DNA of 64,000 nt from Geitlerinema sp. PCC 7407 (GTDB taxonomy: Bacteria; Cyanobacteriota; Cyanobacteriia; PCC-7407): contig NC_019703.1 in assembly GCF_000317045.1 (NCBI RefSeq), positions 1,414,501-1,478,500 on the forward strand, in the 5' to 3' direction. How positions within the stretch are numbered: position 1 is the stretch's first letter; every line of letters starts with the position of its first letter. Shown piece by piece: positions 27,628 through 37,327 of this stretch. Position numbers and translations under genes: made by a program. The notes below the pieces were generated by a model. It was given only the letters and a program-made list of their open reading frames with translations, had not been told where the DNA came from and ran no database searches.

Positions 27628-28524
27628 CTAGAGAAACTCCCCCCGGGCGACCAAAATCACCCTGCCCCCGACCGACACTCGAATTGGGTCAGCACCGCCC
27701 TCGGCCTCCAGCAGCAGCAGAGACGGACGACCGATTTCGTAGCCCTGCTCCACCCGCACCGAAATGCGATCGCCCCCAAAGTAGCGGTGCTTCACCAAGT
27801 AGCCAGCCAGACAGCCGTTGGCGCTGCCCGTGGCCGGGTCCTCGATTACCCCGAGGGCCTCCCCAAACATCCGCGCGCTGAGCTGATTGTCGGCGGATCG
27901 CGTCTCTGGGCAAAAGGCCAGAATCGCTTTGGCATCGAGATTTTCAATCAGCTGGAAGTAGCGATCGCGGTTGACCTGAATTTGCTGAAGCGCGGCCAAT
28001 GTTCTTAGCGGAGCCATGAGGAAGGGGACGCCGGTGGACACCTCCTCCAGGGGAAATCTGGCGTCAAACGCTTCGGGGTCTAGCCCCAGCACGTCCGCCA
28101 CGGCTTCAACGGAGAGCGATCGCCCAAAGGTTGGCGCTTTTTGCTCCATCCACAGGTACTCAGGGGCTCCATCCCCACCATTCCCATAGTTCAGCGTCAC
28201 CGGAATCTGGCCAACCGCTAAGTTGAGGGTGATCTGCGCTACCGGCTGATCCACAACCTTTTGTTGCAAAATATAGGCCGTTCCCAGCGCTGGGTGTCCC
28301 GCAAAGGGTAGCTCCTGAGCTGGCGTAAAAATTCTCACATCATACCCACCCTGACGTGGGTGAGTATGGGTAATGAACGTCGTTTCAGAATAGTTGATTT
28401 CCTTAGCAATTTGCTGCATTTGCGAGGGGTCTAGCGCCCTGTTCAGCACGAAAACCGCTAAGGGATTGCCAGCATACTTAGTCTCAGCAAAGACATCAAC
28501 AACGTAATAAGGAAGGCCGGTCAT
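27628..28524 (-). CDS. PhzF family isomerase/epimerase
   Basis: A 298-residue protein of the diaminopimelate-epimerase-like fold. YYVVDVFAETKYAGNPLAVFV is the conserved N-terminus. The catalytic Glu lies in EINYSETTFIT. Further motifs are DVRIFTPAQELPFAGHPALGTAYIL, DPATGSANGCLAGYLV and the terminal VSVGGRVILVARGEF. PhzF of phenazine synthesis isomerises a dihydro-hydroxyanthranilate; the many homologues outside phenazine producers, as here with no other phz gene, have unknown substrates. ATG start at 28524. Probably first gene of an operon with the M28 peptidase and 5-oxoprolinase. Confidence 0.92.
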   Translation of the reverse strand: MTGLPYYVVDVFAETKYAGNPLAVFVLNRALDPSQMQQIAKEINYSETTFITHTHPRQGGYDVRIFTPAQELPFAGHPALGTAYILQQKVVDQPVAQITLNLAVGQIPVTLNYGNGGDGAPEYLWMEQKAPTFGRSLSVEAVADVLGLDPEAFDARFPLEEVSTGVPFLMAPLRTLAALQQIQVNRDRYFQLIENLDAKAILAFCPETRSADNQLSARMFGEALGVIEDPATGSANGCLAGYLVKHRYFGGDRISVRVEQGYEIGRPSLLLLEAEGGADPIRVSVGGRVILVARGEFL

Positions 28525-28791
28525 GGGTATTTTGGCGCAAAGATAAAGTCTTGCGGGATTTTTCCCAGCCTACTAAATTTAGTCTAAAGGGTAGTGCATC
28601 AGTCGCTCAAAGCGACTCTCAGAGCCGAGGGATCAGCGTCGGTGCGATCGCACGGTGATTCAGACTGAACCAGCATCAAACCGCAGCTACAGCGGCTACG
28701 ACCCAACCTAAGGCAGATTTAATTTTTTTATTGGTTGGTATACTTGCTCACAGTTTGCTGCGTCTGTTGTGCATCTTTCTGAAGCAACTAC

Positions 28792-30127
28792 ATGACTTTT
28801 TCCGGAATTATGTGGGCTGCATCCTGCTTGGGATGCCTAGTCTCACTGCATCATCATTCCCTGAAGCCGTCCTACTTTCCTACGCAGCCCCTTCCCCAGA
28901 AGGTGCTTTCGGCCCTCAGTATCCCCTTGCAGCGATCGGGCTCTAGCCTCCACCAGCGAGGCCAGCGGAGCCGCAAACGCCCCCTGTCGGCGATCGCCCC
29001 CCTTTCGCCCATCGCCGCCGCCAGCGACGCTTCGGCTCGCTTGCCCAAGGCCCTCGTGTTCAGGGGCTCCTGGCTGCTCAATGAGGCTTTGCACTCGCCG
29101 CTGCCAGACCTGCCAAAGCTCGCGCTGTGGGCTGCGCCCGCAGCAGCGGCTGAGAAACCTCCGGCCATTGTGCCCGTGGTTTTGGGAGATGCGGCAGTCG
29201 AGCCGACCGTGCCTCGGGGCGTGAGTCACTTGATCCAGACGGTGTTTCGCTGGACGCCCGGTGTAGCCCAGAGCAGTAAGGCGGGCGCTTCTGAGGTGAG
29301 TATTCGGACGCAGTACTTGGCACCGGGCGATCGCCCCTTCACGCCCCTGGGCCAGTGCACGCTGCCAGAGCGCAAAAAATTCTCCATGCCCTTTACCGAA
29401 AACTTGATCGGTGGCCAGCACCGCCGCAAAGAATTTCAGGTGTGGGTACGGGGGTGTCTGGTGGCTACCTTCCCGGAGATGGCCGAAGCCAAGGCGCTGG
29501 GCGACCGGCTGGATCTGTTTTTGCGCAACACAAAGCTGGACGCGGCTCAGCTGGTGCCAGCGCTGGTGAGCGATCGCTATGTCGGCAAGGTGGGCGATCG
29601 CGTTTTGTTTGAAGTGGAGCCCGCTGTGGCCCAGCGTCTGCAAGAAGACGTCGAAGTGTTGCTCATCCAGTGGGTGAACAACCTGCGCATTGCTCTGGGA
29701 GGAACCCCGCTGTCCTTTGTCGAAGCTCAGCAGCATCTCTACGCCCTAGAAGAAACCACCAACAAGATCGAAGGCATCGCATCTTGTGTATGGTCCCTAT
29801 TTTCATGGGCGTTTGACCGCCACCGGGGAAATCTTTGACCAGAGTGAATTAACGGCGGCCCATCCTTCCTTGCCCTTTGATACCTACCTCAAGGTCAAGA
29901 ATCTCAAAAACGGCTATTCGGTGATTGTCCGCATCAACGATCGCGGCCCCTACTTTGAAAATCGCACCCTGGATTTGTCCCGTGAGGCGGCCCGCCGCAT
30001 TGACAGCGAGAAAACGGGTGTTGTGCCCATCGAAGCCGTGATCATGCGCCCCTCCGGTCCGATCCAGGAGGGGCAAGTCATTTCTGGGAACCCAGGCGAT
30101 CGCCGGGTGGCTCTCAACGCGCCGTGA
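28792..30127 (+). pseudogene. rlpA: Septal-ring lytic transglycosylase RlpA-like, interrupted by a +1 frameshift
   Basis: The first frame (28792-29838) and the second (to 30127) together make one RlpA. The first gives a cyanobacterial N-terminal region ending QQHLYALEETTNKIEGIASC; the second continues YGPYFHGRLTATGEIFDQ ... LPFDTYLKVKNLKNGYSVIV ... RINDRGPYFENRTLDLS, the double-psi beta-barrel with the conserved His, Asp-Arg-Gly-Pro and LS residues. The switch falls at 29785-29791: TCT TGT G TAT, where relatives read Ser-Trp-Tyr; one extra T would explain it. No slippery heptamer is seen. RlpA cleaves denuded septal glycan. No convincing signal peptide is visible in the first frame, so the N-terminus may also be damaged. 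The final TGA lies in the first bases of the adjoining mobile element. Confidence 0.8.
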
Positions 30128-30556
30128 CATACTCCTACGCTGATACTGACGTATGCAGCGTAGGCTTCTCAGTGACCCCTGGTATCCCATCGGGCGTTTC
30201 CTGAGCTTTATTGACGATACGGGATGCCCCACCGCACCGGAACAATACAAAGAGTGTTGTTCTCTCCTTTGTACTGCTGGAATTTTACCTGCCCACAGAT
30301 GCGACGACGCATCGTCTGTTTCCAGGCAGAACCCCATATTCCAGGTTGTCAAGGTTCAAGTTTCAGGGCGGTGATTAGCTCAAACCCTTAGCCTGAGTGT
30401 ATCGCACCCGTTTTGTATCATGAGAGGTTTGCTCGTTTCCTCCCTCTCCCCTCCTCGCGCCTGCGGCATAGGTCAGAGGAGTGTCGTTCGCTCGCTCGCA
30501 TTCATCTCAACGCCAAATCAAAGATGATGGCGTGAGGCTTTTGCTGCTTTGGCTAA
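30124..30556 (-). mobile_element. Non-autonomous IS200/IS605-like element, copy B (no transposase); candidate structured RNA
   Basis: About 433 bp, same organisation and orientation as 17383-17813. The terminal hairpin CCTACGC 30134-30140 / GCGTAGG 30158-30164 is next to GTATGTCAC on the reverse strand. The other subterminal hairpin is ACGCCA 30510-30515 / TGGCGT 30528-30533. Internal stems 30240-30245/30257-30262 and 30289-30293/30325-30329 sit where copy A has different but complementary bases. No transposase frame. It lies exactly between rlpA and the Crp-type gene: the rlpA TGA is at its left end and the regulator's TAG falls in the TTAG at its right end. Confidence 0.7.
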
Positions 30557-31185
30557 GCAACTGGCTTAGAGGTCAAAACAAGGTGACGGCTGCGATCGAT
30601 GGTGAGCCAGCCGTCTTGCCGAAACTGGCCCAAAAGCCGGGTCACGGTCACGCGGGTCGTGCCGATGGCGCTGGCGAGGTGCTGGTGCGTCAGGCGCACG
30701 CCGAGGCGAGTTCCCTGGGGAACTGGCTGCCCGACTTCTTCTTGGAGCAGCAGCAGCAGCTGCCGGAGGCGCTCCTCGACGCGGCGGTGTCCCGCCAAGG
30801 CCAGGAGGGCTTCGGTTTGGCGCAGACGCCGGTTGAGCTGCCGAAAGATGCTCTGGCTCAGGACGGGGGACTGCTCGATTTCGGCGATCGCCAAGGGCAT
30901 TAGGTCAACGTCTGAAAGGGCGATCGCCTGATAGGGGTGAATCAGCGTCAGCGGCAAGCCAAAAGGCATCGAGGGACTCGCTAGCCCCAAAAGGGCTTCT
31001 TCGCCGTTGGCGTAGAACGTATTGAGCTGTACGACTCCCCGACACACAATCCAAACCTGATTGTCCTGTAGAGGAATCGGCTGGCCTGCGCGAAAGGGAT
31101 GCAGAGTTTTCTCCTGGTACAGTTCCTCGAGAAGATCTCGAAGATCGCGTTGGAGGGTGACCTCAAGGGGGGAGTAATGGAGCAT
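30553..31185 (-). CDS. Crp/Fnr family transcriptional regulator, NtcA-like
   Basis: A 210-residue dimeric DNA-binding regulator. The N-terminal cupin-type effector domain (HPFRAGQPIPLQDNQVWIVC ... GVVQLNTFYANGEEALLGLA) is followed by the dimer helix and a C-terminal winged helix whose recognition region LTHQHLASAIGTTRVTVTRLLGQF is strikingly like that of the nitrogen regulator NtcA. It is therefore probably an NtcA paralogue recognising a GTA-N8-TAC-like site; its effector is unknown, and conserved NtcA 2-oxoglutarate contacts cannot be checked here. The stop codon abuts the mobile element, so the C-terminus could have been trimmed slightly, though NtcA-like proteins end close to this point. 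Confidence 0.9.
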   Translation of the reverse strand: MLHYSPLEVTLQRDLRDLLEELYQEKTLHPFRAGQPIPLQDNQVWIVCRGVVQLNTFYANGEEALLGLASPSMPFGLPLTLIHPYQAIALSDVDLMPLAIAEIEQSPVLSQSIFRQLNRRLRQTEALLALAGHRRVEERLRQLLLLLQEEVGQPVPQGTRLGVRLTHQHLASAIGTTRVTVTRLLGQFRQDGWLTIDRSRHLVLTSKPVA

Positions 31186-31341
31186 ACAGACTTAATCAGT
31201 CCAACTCTGTCATAATTCACCCTCAAAGTAGTGCCACGACGTAAAGAAAACTTAATCAGCAGTTTGCGATGAGGTTAAGTTTTGGTTACGTAAGCTGGGT
31301 GATTCTAAAGATTTTTGGAATTCTGCTCCTGAAGGCTTTCC

Positions 31342-31869
31342 CTACCACCCCCAGGTGCCAGGGCCTCCCTTAAAAGGCCCCACGATATTGGACGTGATCC
31401 AGCCGCCATAAAAATCCCCGGCCTGGGCCTGGACCGCTTCCTCGTCGACCCAGCAGGCGTCCATCAGGTGCGGGTAGAAAGCGACATAGTGGGCAATGCC
31501 CTCAAAGGCGGGAGTCGGATTGGCGTAGAACCAGGCGGCGTTGGGCGCTTCGCGATCGCCCACGCGCACCGTGTAGTAGCCCGCTTGGCCTTTCCACTCG
31601 CACCAGCTGCCGCGCGGTGTCGGGTGTAGGCAGCCCGGCAGGATGTCCTCGGGCGGGATGTAGTACACCGGCGGATGGCTGGTTTCGAGCACCCGCTGCG
31701 ATCGCTGGGTTTCGGCGATCACCACCTGATTGAAAATCACCCGAATGTGGGCGCTCGAAGCTTCGAGGCGCGGCGGGCGGGGATAGTCCCAAACGGACTC
31801 TTGGCCGGGACCGGGAGGAATGCGGTTGGAGAAAAAGTTCACGGCTTGGTTACTCAGATAGGGGGTCAA
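31342..31869 (-). CDS. DUF427 domain-containing protein
   Basis: A 175-residue protein. The DUF427 fold is recognisable from PPGPGQESVWDYPRPPRLE, VIFNQVVIAETQRSQRVLET, PVYYIPPEDI, then WCEWKGQAGYYTVRVGDREA and AWFYANPTPAFEGIAHYVAFY. These small beta-rich proteins are common in cyanobacteria and actinobacteria and have no established role. The frame begins with TTG at 31869; an internal GTG at 31842 is an alternative and neither has a strong Shine-Dalgarno sequence. It lies 29 bp downstream of tamB on the same strand, so it is probably co-transcribed. Confidence 0.85.
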   Translation of the reverse strand: MTPYLSNQAVNFFSNRIPPGPGQESVWDYPRPPRLEASSAHIRVIFNQVVIAETQRSQRVLETSHPPVYYIPPEDILPGCLHPTPRGSWCEWKGQAGYYTVRVGDREAPNAAWFYANPTPAFEGIAHYVAFYPHLMDACWVDEEAVQAQAGDFYGGWITSNIVGPFKGGPGTWGW

Positions 31870-31898
31870 TGAGCGATGGACGTAGGGGAGGCGATCGC

Positions 31899-34800
31899 CT
31901 AGAAGCGAGTGCCAAACTCGATCACGGCTCGCGTATCGCCCGAGAAATCCGTCCCGCCCCGCAGCAGCAGCTCATCGCTCAGGCGATAGCGAATGTTGTA
32001 CTGGGTGGGCTGGGACGCAGTGAGAATTTGCAGAACCGAGAAAGAGAGGCGATCGGTGATGTCGATGCCCGCTTCGGCGCCGAGGGCCAAGGTCGACGTC
32101 CGAGCATCATCGGAGATCACCGTCGTGGGGAAAAGGCGAAACTCGCTGAGGCCGAGGGCGTTACCGATGGCATTTTGGATATTCGATAGCAGCGCCGATC
32201 CGGCTAGGTTGGCGATCGCCAAGGTGCCGTCGCCCCGGCCCAGGGTATCGATAAAGCTGCCGCCCAGCAGCGCAATAATCTCAGAGCGATTGCGCGAGGG
32301 GCTGCTCGTGAGCTCCAGATTTTCGAAAATCTGGCTGGCTGGGCCTTCGACTTGGGCCTGAATGCGCACAGTTTGCAGCGCGCCCAGGTTGGTCGCAGGG
32401 CCGTCCTCGATCTCGGACCCGGTGACGCCAAAGTAGGGTAGACGATTGCGCGTCACCTCGGTCACCGAAGCAATCAGCCGAATATCCAGCACCGGGTCGG
32501 TGCCGCGCTGGGGCGTAAACTCAGCGGTTTGGGGATAGCCCCGCGCCAGGTTGAACTGGGTGGTGAACAGGTTCACCTGACCGCTGCGGAGGCGAATCGT
32601 GCCGTCGGGCTTGAGGTCCTCGAGGGTGCCGTTGAGGGTCAGGTCGCCGGTCGCTACAAAGCTCAAAATCGGCTCACTGATAATCTGGACGCGATCGCCC
32701 AGGGTCAGGATCAAGTTGCTGAAAATCGGCGGTGCAAAGCTCAATCCGCCGGTGTCAGGCGCTGCGGCAGGGGCGATCGCCGCCTGATTTTCGGGCAAAA
32801 ACACCCGGCCATCGGACAGCGTGATTTCCCCGCCGATGCGCGGACTCAGAGCGTAGCCCGTCAGCGTGATCCGGCCGTCAGCGCCCCCGCGATAGATGCC
32901 CGTCAGGTTCAGCGACAGCTGATCCAGGTTGAGCGTCAGCGGGTTCTCTAGATCCGGATCGTCAAACCCGAGGGGCCGCGCAATCGGCAGCACCCCCTGG
33001 GCCGTCACCTGGCCGCGGCTAAACTGGCCTCGCACATCCTCCACCAGGATGCGGTCTTGGGCAAACCGAATTGTCCCGTTCAAGTTGGTCAGCGGCTCGG
33101 GCAGGGCCTGGGCGGTCACCGTGGCGTTGGTCAGCGTTGCTGCCCCCTGGATTTCTGGCTGCGTCAGGGTGCCTCGCACCGCCACATTCACCTCGCCCTC
33201 GCCGCCCTGCCAGCTCACCTGCTGCCGCGTCAGCAGATCCAGCAGCGCCAAGCCTTCATTTTTGACATTGATGTCCAGGCTGATGGCGTTACTGTCTGGC
33301 TCCACCGACGCGAAGGGCAGCTTGTAGGGAATGCTGCCATTGCGAATCCGCACCGGCTCCGGCTCTGTCACCACAATCGTGCTGCCAAAGCGAAGCCGCG
33401 CGTCGGCATAGTTAAAGCTGCCGCGAGCCGTTTGGACGGGGGTTTGATTGAGGGTGCCATTTTCCAGCAGCACCTCGCCCCGCGCCTCGGGATTAGCCAG
33501 GTTGCCGGCCAGGGTCGCGGTGGCGCTCAGGTCGCCGGTGATGTCCACCGGCAGGGCCACAAACTCCGACAGGAGCGTCGCCGGGACTTTCTCCATGCGC
33601 AGCTGACCAGACTGCTGCTCTCCGCCCACCTGCCCAGCAAAGGTCAGCAAGGTTTGGTCAGACTCGATGCGCAGCGGCAGCAGCGTCAGGGCGCCGTCGC
33701 GGAAATTACCCGCGACGATCACCTGATTGGCTTCGTAGGGGCCCCAAACCCAGTCCTCGCCCCGGAAATCAAAATCTAGAGCGACGCCTTGCTGAAGAGA
33801 GCCCGACACGTCCACTTTGCCGTTGAAGGTGCCGGCCAGCTCGCCCAGCTCTGGCAGGGGCGAAGCGGCTTCTCGCTGGGCAATCTGCTGGCTGAGGAGC
33901 TGCTCAATTTCGGAGTAGCGCCGCAGCTGGGTAATCAGCTTGGCGTCGGGTAGGCCGACCGGCACCGGCACCAGCAGGGACTGGGCGAGCTCGTTGGGGA
34001 AGTCGGGGGCTTGCAGGCCGCGACCCACATCCTCGATGTCAAACCATTGCAGGGCCAGCAGGATGTCTTGGACGCGACCGTTGATCGCTTCGATCTCGCC
34101 GTCGAAGGTGGGGTCTGGCCCCTGGGTAAAGGTGCCGCTGGCCAGGTAGGTGCTCTCGCCCTGGAGCAGGCGACCATCCTGGAGAGTGGCGACGCCGTCG
34201 GCATAGCGGAAGGAGCCTGAGAAGCGATCGGCCAGGATCTGACCCAGGCCGGGCTGCTCGATGGTCACGGTGCCCGCGGCGGCAACGGCGGCCAGATCGA
34301 CGCTGAGGTCGCCGGAGATCAGGCCGGTGACGGCACCGAGCCCAAGCTGGGGAGCGGGCTGGAGGTTGAGGGCGGTCAGGGGGAAGTTAGCGACGTTGAC
34401 GGCCAGCTGGTTGGGGCCGGTGGCGCGGCCGGTGGCGATCGCCTCTCCGCGCCGCACATCAAAGGACTCTGGGGTAAAGGTCGGTCCCAGCACCAGGGCG
34501 ATCGCATCTTCGCCGCCACTCACGTCAACGCTCAGACCGCGATCGCCGATCACGCTGAGGCGACCGGTCAGCAGAGGCTCAAAGGGCACGCCATTGAGGG
34601 CAAAGCGCAGCAGCTCCAGATTTCCCTGGACCTGGGGCGAAAGGGGCGATCCCTCCAGGCGGCCCTCAAAATTGGCCAGACCCGCAAGCTGGAGAGCCTC
34701 AGGAATCGGGAAGGGCAGGCTCGCGAGCTCGTAGTTGGTAGCCGCCACATTCAAATCCAGACGGCTAATGGCGGGAGCCCCTTCCCCTTCGAGCTGAGCG

Positions 34801-36668
34801 TAGACAAAGCCGTCCGCGCTAAAGCCCGGAGCGCTGGCCTGATCCACAATGATTTTTTCGCCGTCCCAGCGGACCTGGGCGGTCAGGGGGTCCTCGACCA
34901 GCGCGAGACCTTGGGAGAAGCGCACTTGGCCCTCGGCCCGCACCCCTGCGGGCTTGAGGTTGTCCAGGGTGCCAGCAAGGTTCAAGTTGCCGCTAAAGAG
35001 GCCCCGCAGGTCCGGCGAAAAGCGGTTGAGCTGGACGCCCTCTCCCTGCACCACCGCCTGCCAGCGATCGCCCACGATCTGTCCCTGGCCGCGCACGGTG
35101 CCGCCTTCCACCATCAGCTGGGTGTTGCGGAAGATCACGTTTTCCCCCGCGACGACCACCTCGCCCCGGCCTGGATAGGTCGCCCGGGGCGCTTCCCACT
35201 GCACCACCGTTTGCAGGTCCGCCGAGGGACCAAAGATCTGAGCGCGCGCCGAGACCGGACCAATGGCGATCGCCTCCGCATTGAAGCCGTAGAGCCGCCC
35301 AATGCTGTCCCCAGGGATATCCTGGGCCAGCAGATCCAGCACAATGCCCCCGTCTTCGCTGACATTGATCTGGCCGGAGCCCGTCACCAGGCCCCCCGCC
35401 ACCGGCACCCCGCGAATGTTGCTAATCGTGAGATTGGGCACATCCATCCGGAAGTCGGCCGTGATCTTGCGAAAGTCCACCCGATCCACCTGCGCCTGGG
35501 TCGTGGTTTCTACAGACCCAGTCAAAATTGGACGCTCTAGCGCTCCAGTGAGCTGGAGATCGCCCCGGACTTCGCCAGCGGTTTCGAAGGGAACCTCGAT
35601 TTCTAGTGTCGAGAGAATTTTTTCGGCGTCTAGTGCCGGGACTTGGGCGACCACGTTGAAGCCTTTCTCGACGTTAATGGTGCCCTTGGCCTGGAGCGGC
35701 ACTTGGCCATAAACAGCTCGCACGTTTTCGAGGCTGATGGTTTGGCCTTGGAAGCGAACGGGGCCGTTGGCTGCCGTAAAAGGTTTGGGAACCTGCTGGA
35801 CCTGGGCGGTGACGTTGCGCAGCTGGGCGTCTCCCAGGAGATTTACGGGGGCGTTGGGGCGCAGCTCGATGGCCAAGTTACCGCCGACCTGCCCAGCCTG
35901 GAAGGCGATGGGCAGATTCAGGGTGCCTTTGATCAGGTTGCTGACGTCAACGGCCCGCAGATTTTGGCCTTGGATGGCGAGGTTGTAGGCTTGTTGGGGC
36001 AGCAGGGCCTCGCCCTGAACGCTGACTTGGCCCTGGGTGGCGAGCTTCCCGTCGACGCTGAAGCGCAGTCGCTGGGCGTTGTCGAGAAAGTCCACCTGAC
36101 CATCAACTTGGGGAAACAAAATCGAGACGGCGCGATCGCGCGCTGGCCGAGACACCGCGGTGATCGTAGCGTCCTCAATTTGCAGGGTCTTGAGCTCGAT
36201 CTTGATCTGCTGCTCGCGCTGCTCCGTATCCAGCGAAAAGTCGACCCACTGGCCCGTGGCGGTCTGCTCCAGATAGGCGGTCGGACGCACCAGGGTGACC
36301 TCGAGAGGCAGCGTCCGATTCCACAGCACCGACAGCAGGTTAAAGCCGACATCGACCGCCTCAACGGTCACCTGGTTGGGGTCGGTAGCGGTGGGCGGGA
36401 TCGAGGCAGAGCCGAAGCGCAATCCGCTAAAGGACACGCTTTCGAGAGCGCCGATTTCGACGGGGCGATCGAGGGTCTCAGAGAGGGCTTTGGCGACGGT
36501 GGGCGCTAGCTCGTTCTGGATAAAGAGCCAGGTCCACCAAGCCCCAGCGGCGATCGCCGTCAGCAAGATCAAAACCAGAGCAATCCCGGTTCGGCCCAGC
36601 AGCAGCAGCCACAGGCGTTGATTGGGAGTGGGATTGGGAGGTGGTGGCGGAGTCGGAGAAGTTGTCAT
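31899..36668 (-). CDS. TamB/Tic236-type translocation and assembly module protein (DUF490)
   Basis: A 1589-residue envelope protein. After a proline-rich cytoplasmic tail a single N-terminal anchor helix (IALVLILLTAIAAGAWWTWLF) places the rest in the periplasm. The body is a long series of AsmA/TamB-like beta repeats (recurring L.GT...L...G...G.G...), predicted to form an extended hydrophobic groove. The C-terminal about 400 residues are the DUF490/TamB domain (ILTLGDRVQIISEPILSFVA, then LIASVTEVTRNRLPYFGVTG), ending TDFSGDTRAVIEFGTRF. Bacterial TamB works with Omp85 proteins and in lipid transport between membranes; the plastid homologue is TIC236. ATG start at 36668. Confidence 0.93.
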   Translation of the reverse strand: MTTSPTPPPPPNPTPNQRLWLLLLGRTGIALVLILLTAIAAGAWWTWLFIQNELAPTVAKALSETLDRPVEIGALESVSFSGLRFGSASIPPTATDPNQVTVEAVDVGFNLLSVLWNRTLPLEVTLVRPTAYLEQTATGQWVDFSLDTEQREQQIKIELKTLQIEDATITAVSRPARDRAVSILFPQVDGQVDFLDNAQRLRFSVDGKLATQGQVSVQGEALLPQQAYNLAIQGQNLRAVDVSNLIKGTLNLPIAFQAGQVGGNLAIELRPNAPVNLLGDAQLRNVTAQVQQVPKPFTAANGPVRFQGQTISLENVRAVYGQVPLQAKGTINVEKGFNVVAQVPALDAEKILSTLEIEVPFETAGEVRGDLQLTGALERPILTGSVETTTQAQVDRVDFRKITADFRMDVPNLTISNIRGVPVAGGLVTGSGQINVSEDGGIVLDLLAQDIPGDSIGRLYGFNAEAIAIGPVSARAQIFGPSADLQTVVQWEAPRATYPGRGEVVVAGENVIFRNTQLMVEGGTVRGQGQIVGDRWQAVVQGEGVQLNRFSPDLRGLFSGNLNLAGTLDNLKPAGVRAEGQVRFSQGLALVEDPLTAQVRWDGEKIIVDQASAPGFSADGFVYAQLEGEGAPAISRLDLNVAATNYELASLPFPIPEALQLAGLANFEGRLEGSPLSPQVQGNLELLRFALNGVPFEPLLTGRLSVIGDRGLSVDVSGGEDAIALVLGPTFTPESFDVRRGEAIATGRATGPNQLAVNVANFPLTALNLQPAPQLGLGAVTGLISGDLSVDLAAVAAAGTVTIEQPGLGQILADRFSGSFRYADGVATLQDGRLLQGESTYLASGTFTQGPDPTFDGEIEAINGRVQDILLALQWFDIEDVGRGLQAPDFPNELAQSLLVPVPVGLPDAKLITQLRRYSEIEQLLSQQIAQREAASPLPELGELAGTFNGKVDVSGSLQQGVALDFDFRGEDWVWGPYEANQVIVAGNFRDGALTLLPLRIESDQTLLTFAGQVGGEQQSGQLRMEKVPATLLSEFVALPVDITGDLSATATLAGNLANPEARGEVLLENGTLNQTPVQTARGSFNYADARLRFGSTIVVTEPEPVRIRNGSIPYKLPFASVEPDSNAISLDINVKNEGLALLDLLTRQQVSWQGGEGEVNVAVRGTLTQPEIQGAATLTNATVTAQALPEPLTNLNGTIRFAQDRILVEDVRGQFSRGQVTAQGVLPIARPLGFDDPDLENPLTLNLDQLSLNLTGIYRGGADGRITLTGYALSPRIGGEITLSDGRVFLPENQAAIAPAAAPDTGGLSFAPPIFSNLILTLGDRVQIISEPILSFVATGDLTLNGTLEDLKPDGTIRLRSGQVNLFTTQFNLARGYPQTAEFTPQRGTDPVLDIRLIASVTEVTRNRLPYFGVTGSEIEDGPATNLGALQTVRIQAQVEGPASQIFENLELTSSPSRNRSEIIALLGGSFIDTLGRGDGTLAIANLAGSALLSNIQNAIGNALGLSEFRLFPTTVISDDARTSTLALGAEAGIDITDRLSFSVLQILTASQPTQYNIRYRLSDELLLRGGTDFSGDTRAVIEFGTRF

Positions 36669-37327
36669 CGGTTTCTAAGGATGACCAAACACCCAAGGCA
36701 ACAATGTGAGGGCCAAAACGGCGGTGTGTGAGGAGCGCCCATTTAGCAAGTCGTCGGTGAGGACTCAGGAGCCAGAGGGCTGGCGCTTGTGGCGCTCAGC
36801 GTTCTGGGTGGGCCTACTGCACGACGACGGTTCCGATCACGGTGTGCCCTGCCAAAGGCGATCGCCCTTGGTCAGAAACGCTAGGTTGAACGGGGATTGA
36901 TCATTCCGCCAGCACAACAAGATGAACTGGATTCAATCGACAAATTCAGCAGGTTTAACAAGTTCAACAGTCTTGAATTTCCTTGAACTTTGACACAAAG
37001 TTTTGAGGCTGTGCCTGATCAGGGTCTTAGGAGCTGTCCCGGAGGGGTCAAACAGTGACGGCCTTGACTGCTGACCGCGCGACAGAGGTCGGCGATGAAA
37101 CCTCAGGAGACAACGTGATCTTAAAGGCGATCGCCCCAAAAATTTTGTTTCATCCGTAAACAAATAGGTGCATGGGAACAAAAACTTGCCTGGGAGCAGC
37201 GCGAAAATTCCCCTCCATTGAACCACAGGCAACCTCGAGTGCCCACGGGCAGGCGGCCTAACCCAGGGCTCGCCTAGCCCACCCCCTACAATAAAAAAGA
37301 ATATTGGTTGAACCGACTTCTGAACCC
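36669..37327. other. Divergent intergenic region, tamB / DUF3110
   Basis: About 660 bp that must carry the tamB promoter (reverse) and that of the DUF3110-murQ pair (forward; a TACAAT -10-like sequence is at 37286-37291). No gene, tRNA or repeat is recognised. Confidence 0.5.

Noticed and set aside
36706-36900. 64-residue frame in the tamB/DUF3110 spacer
   Set aside because: No Shine-Dalgarno sequence, no conserved features and poor composition.
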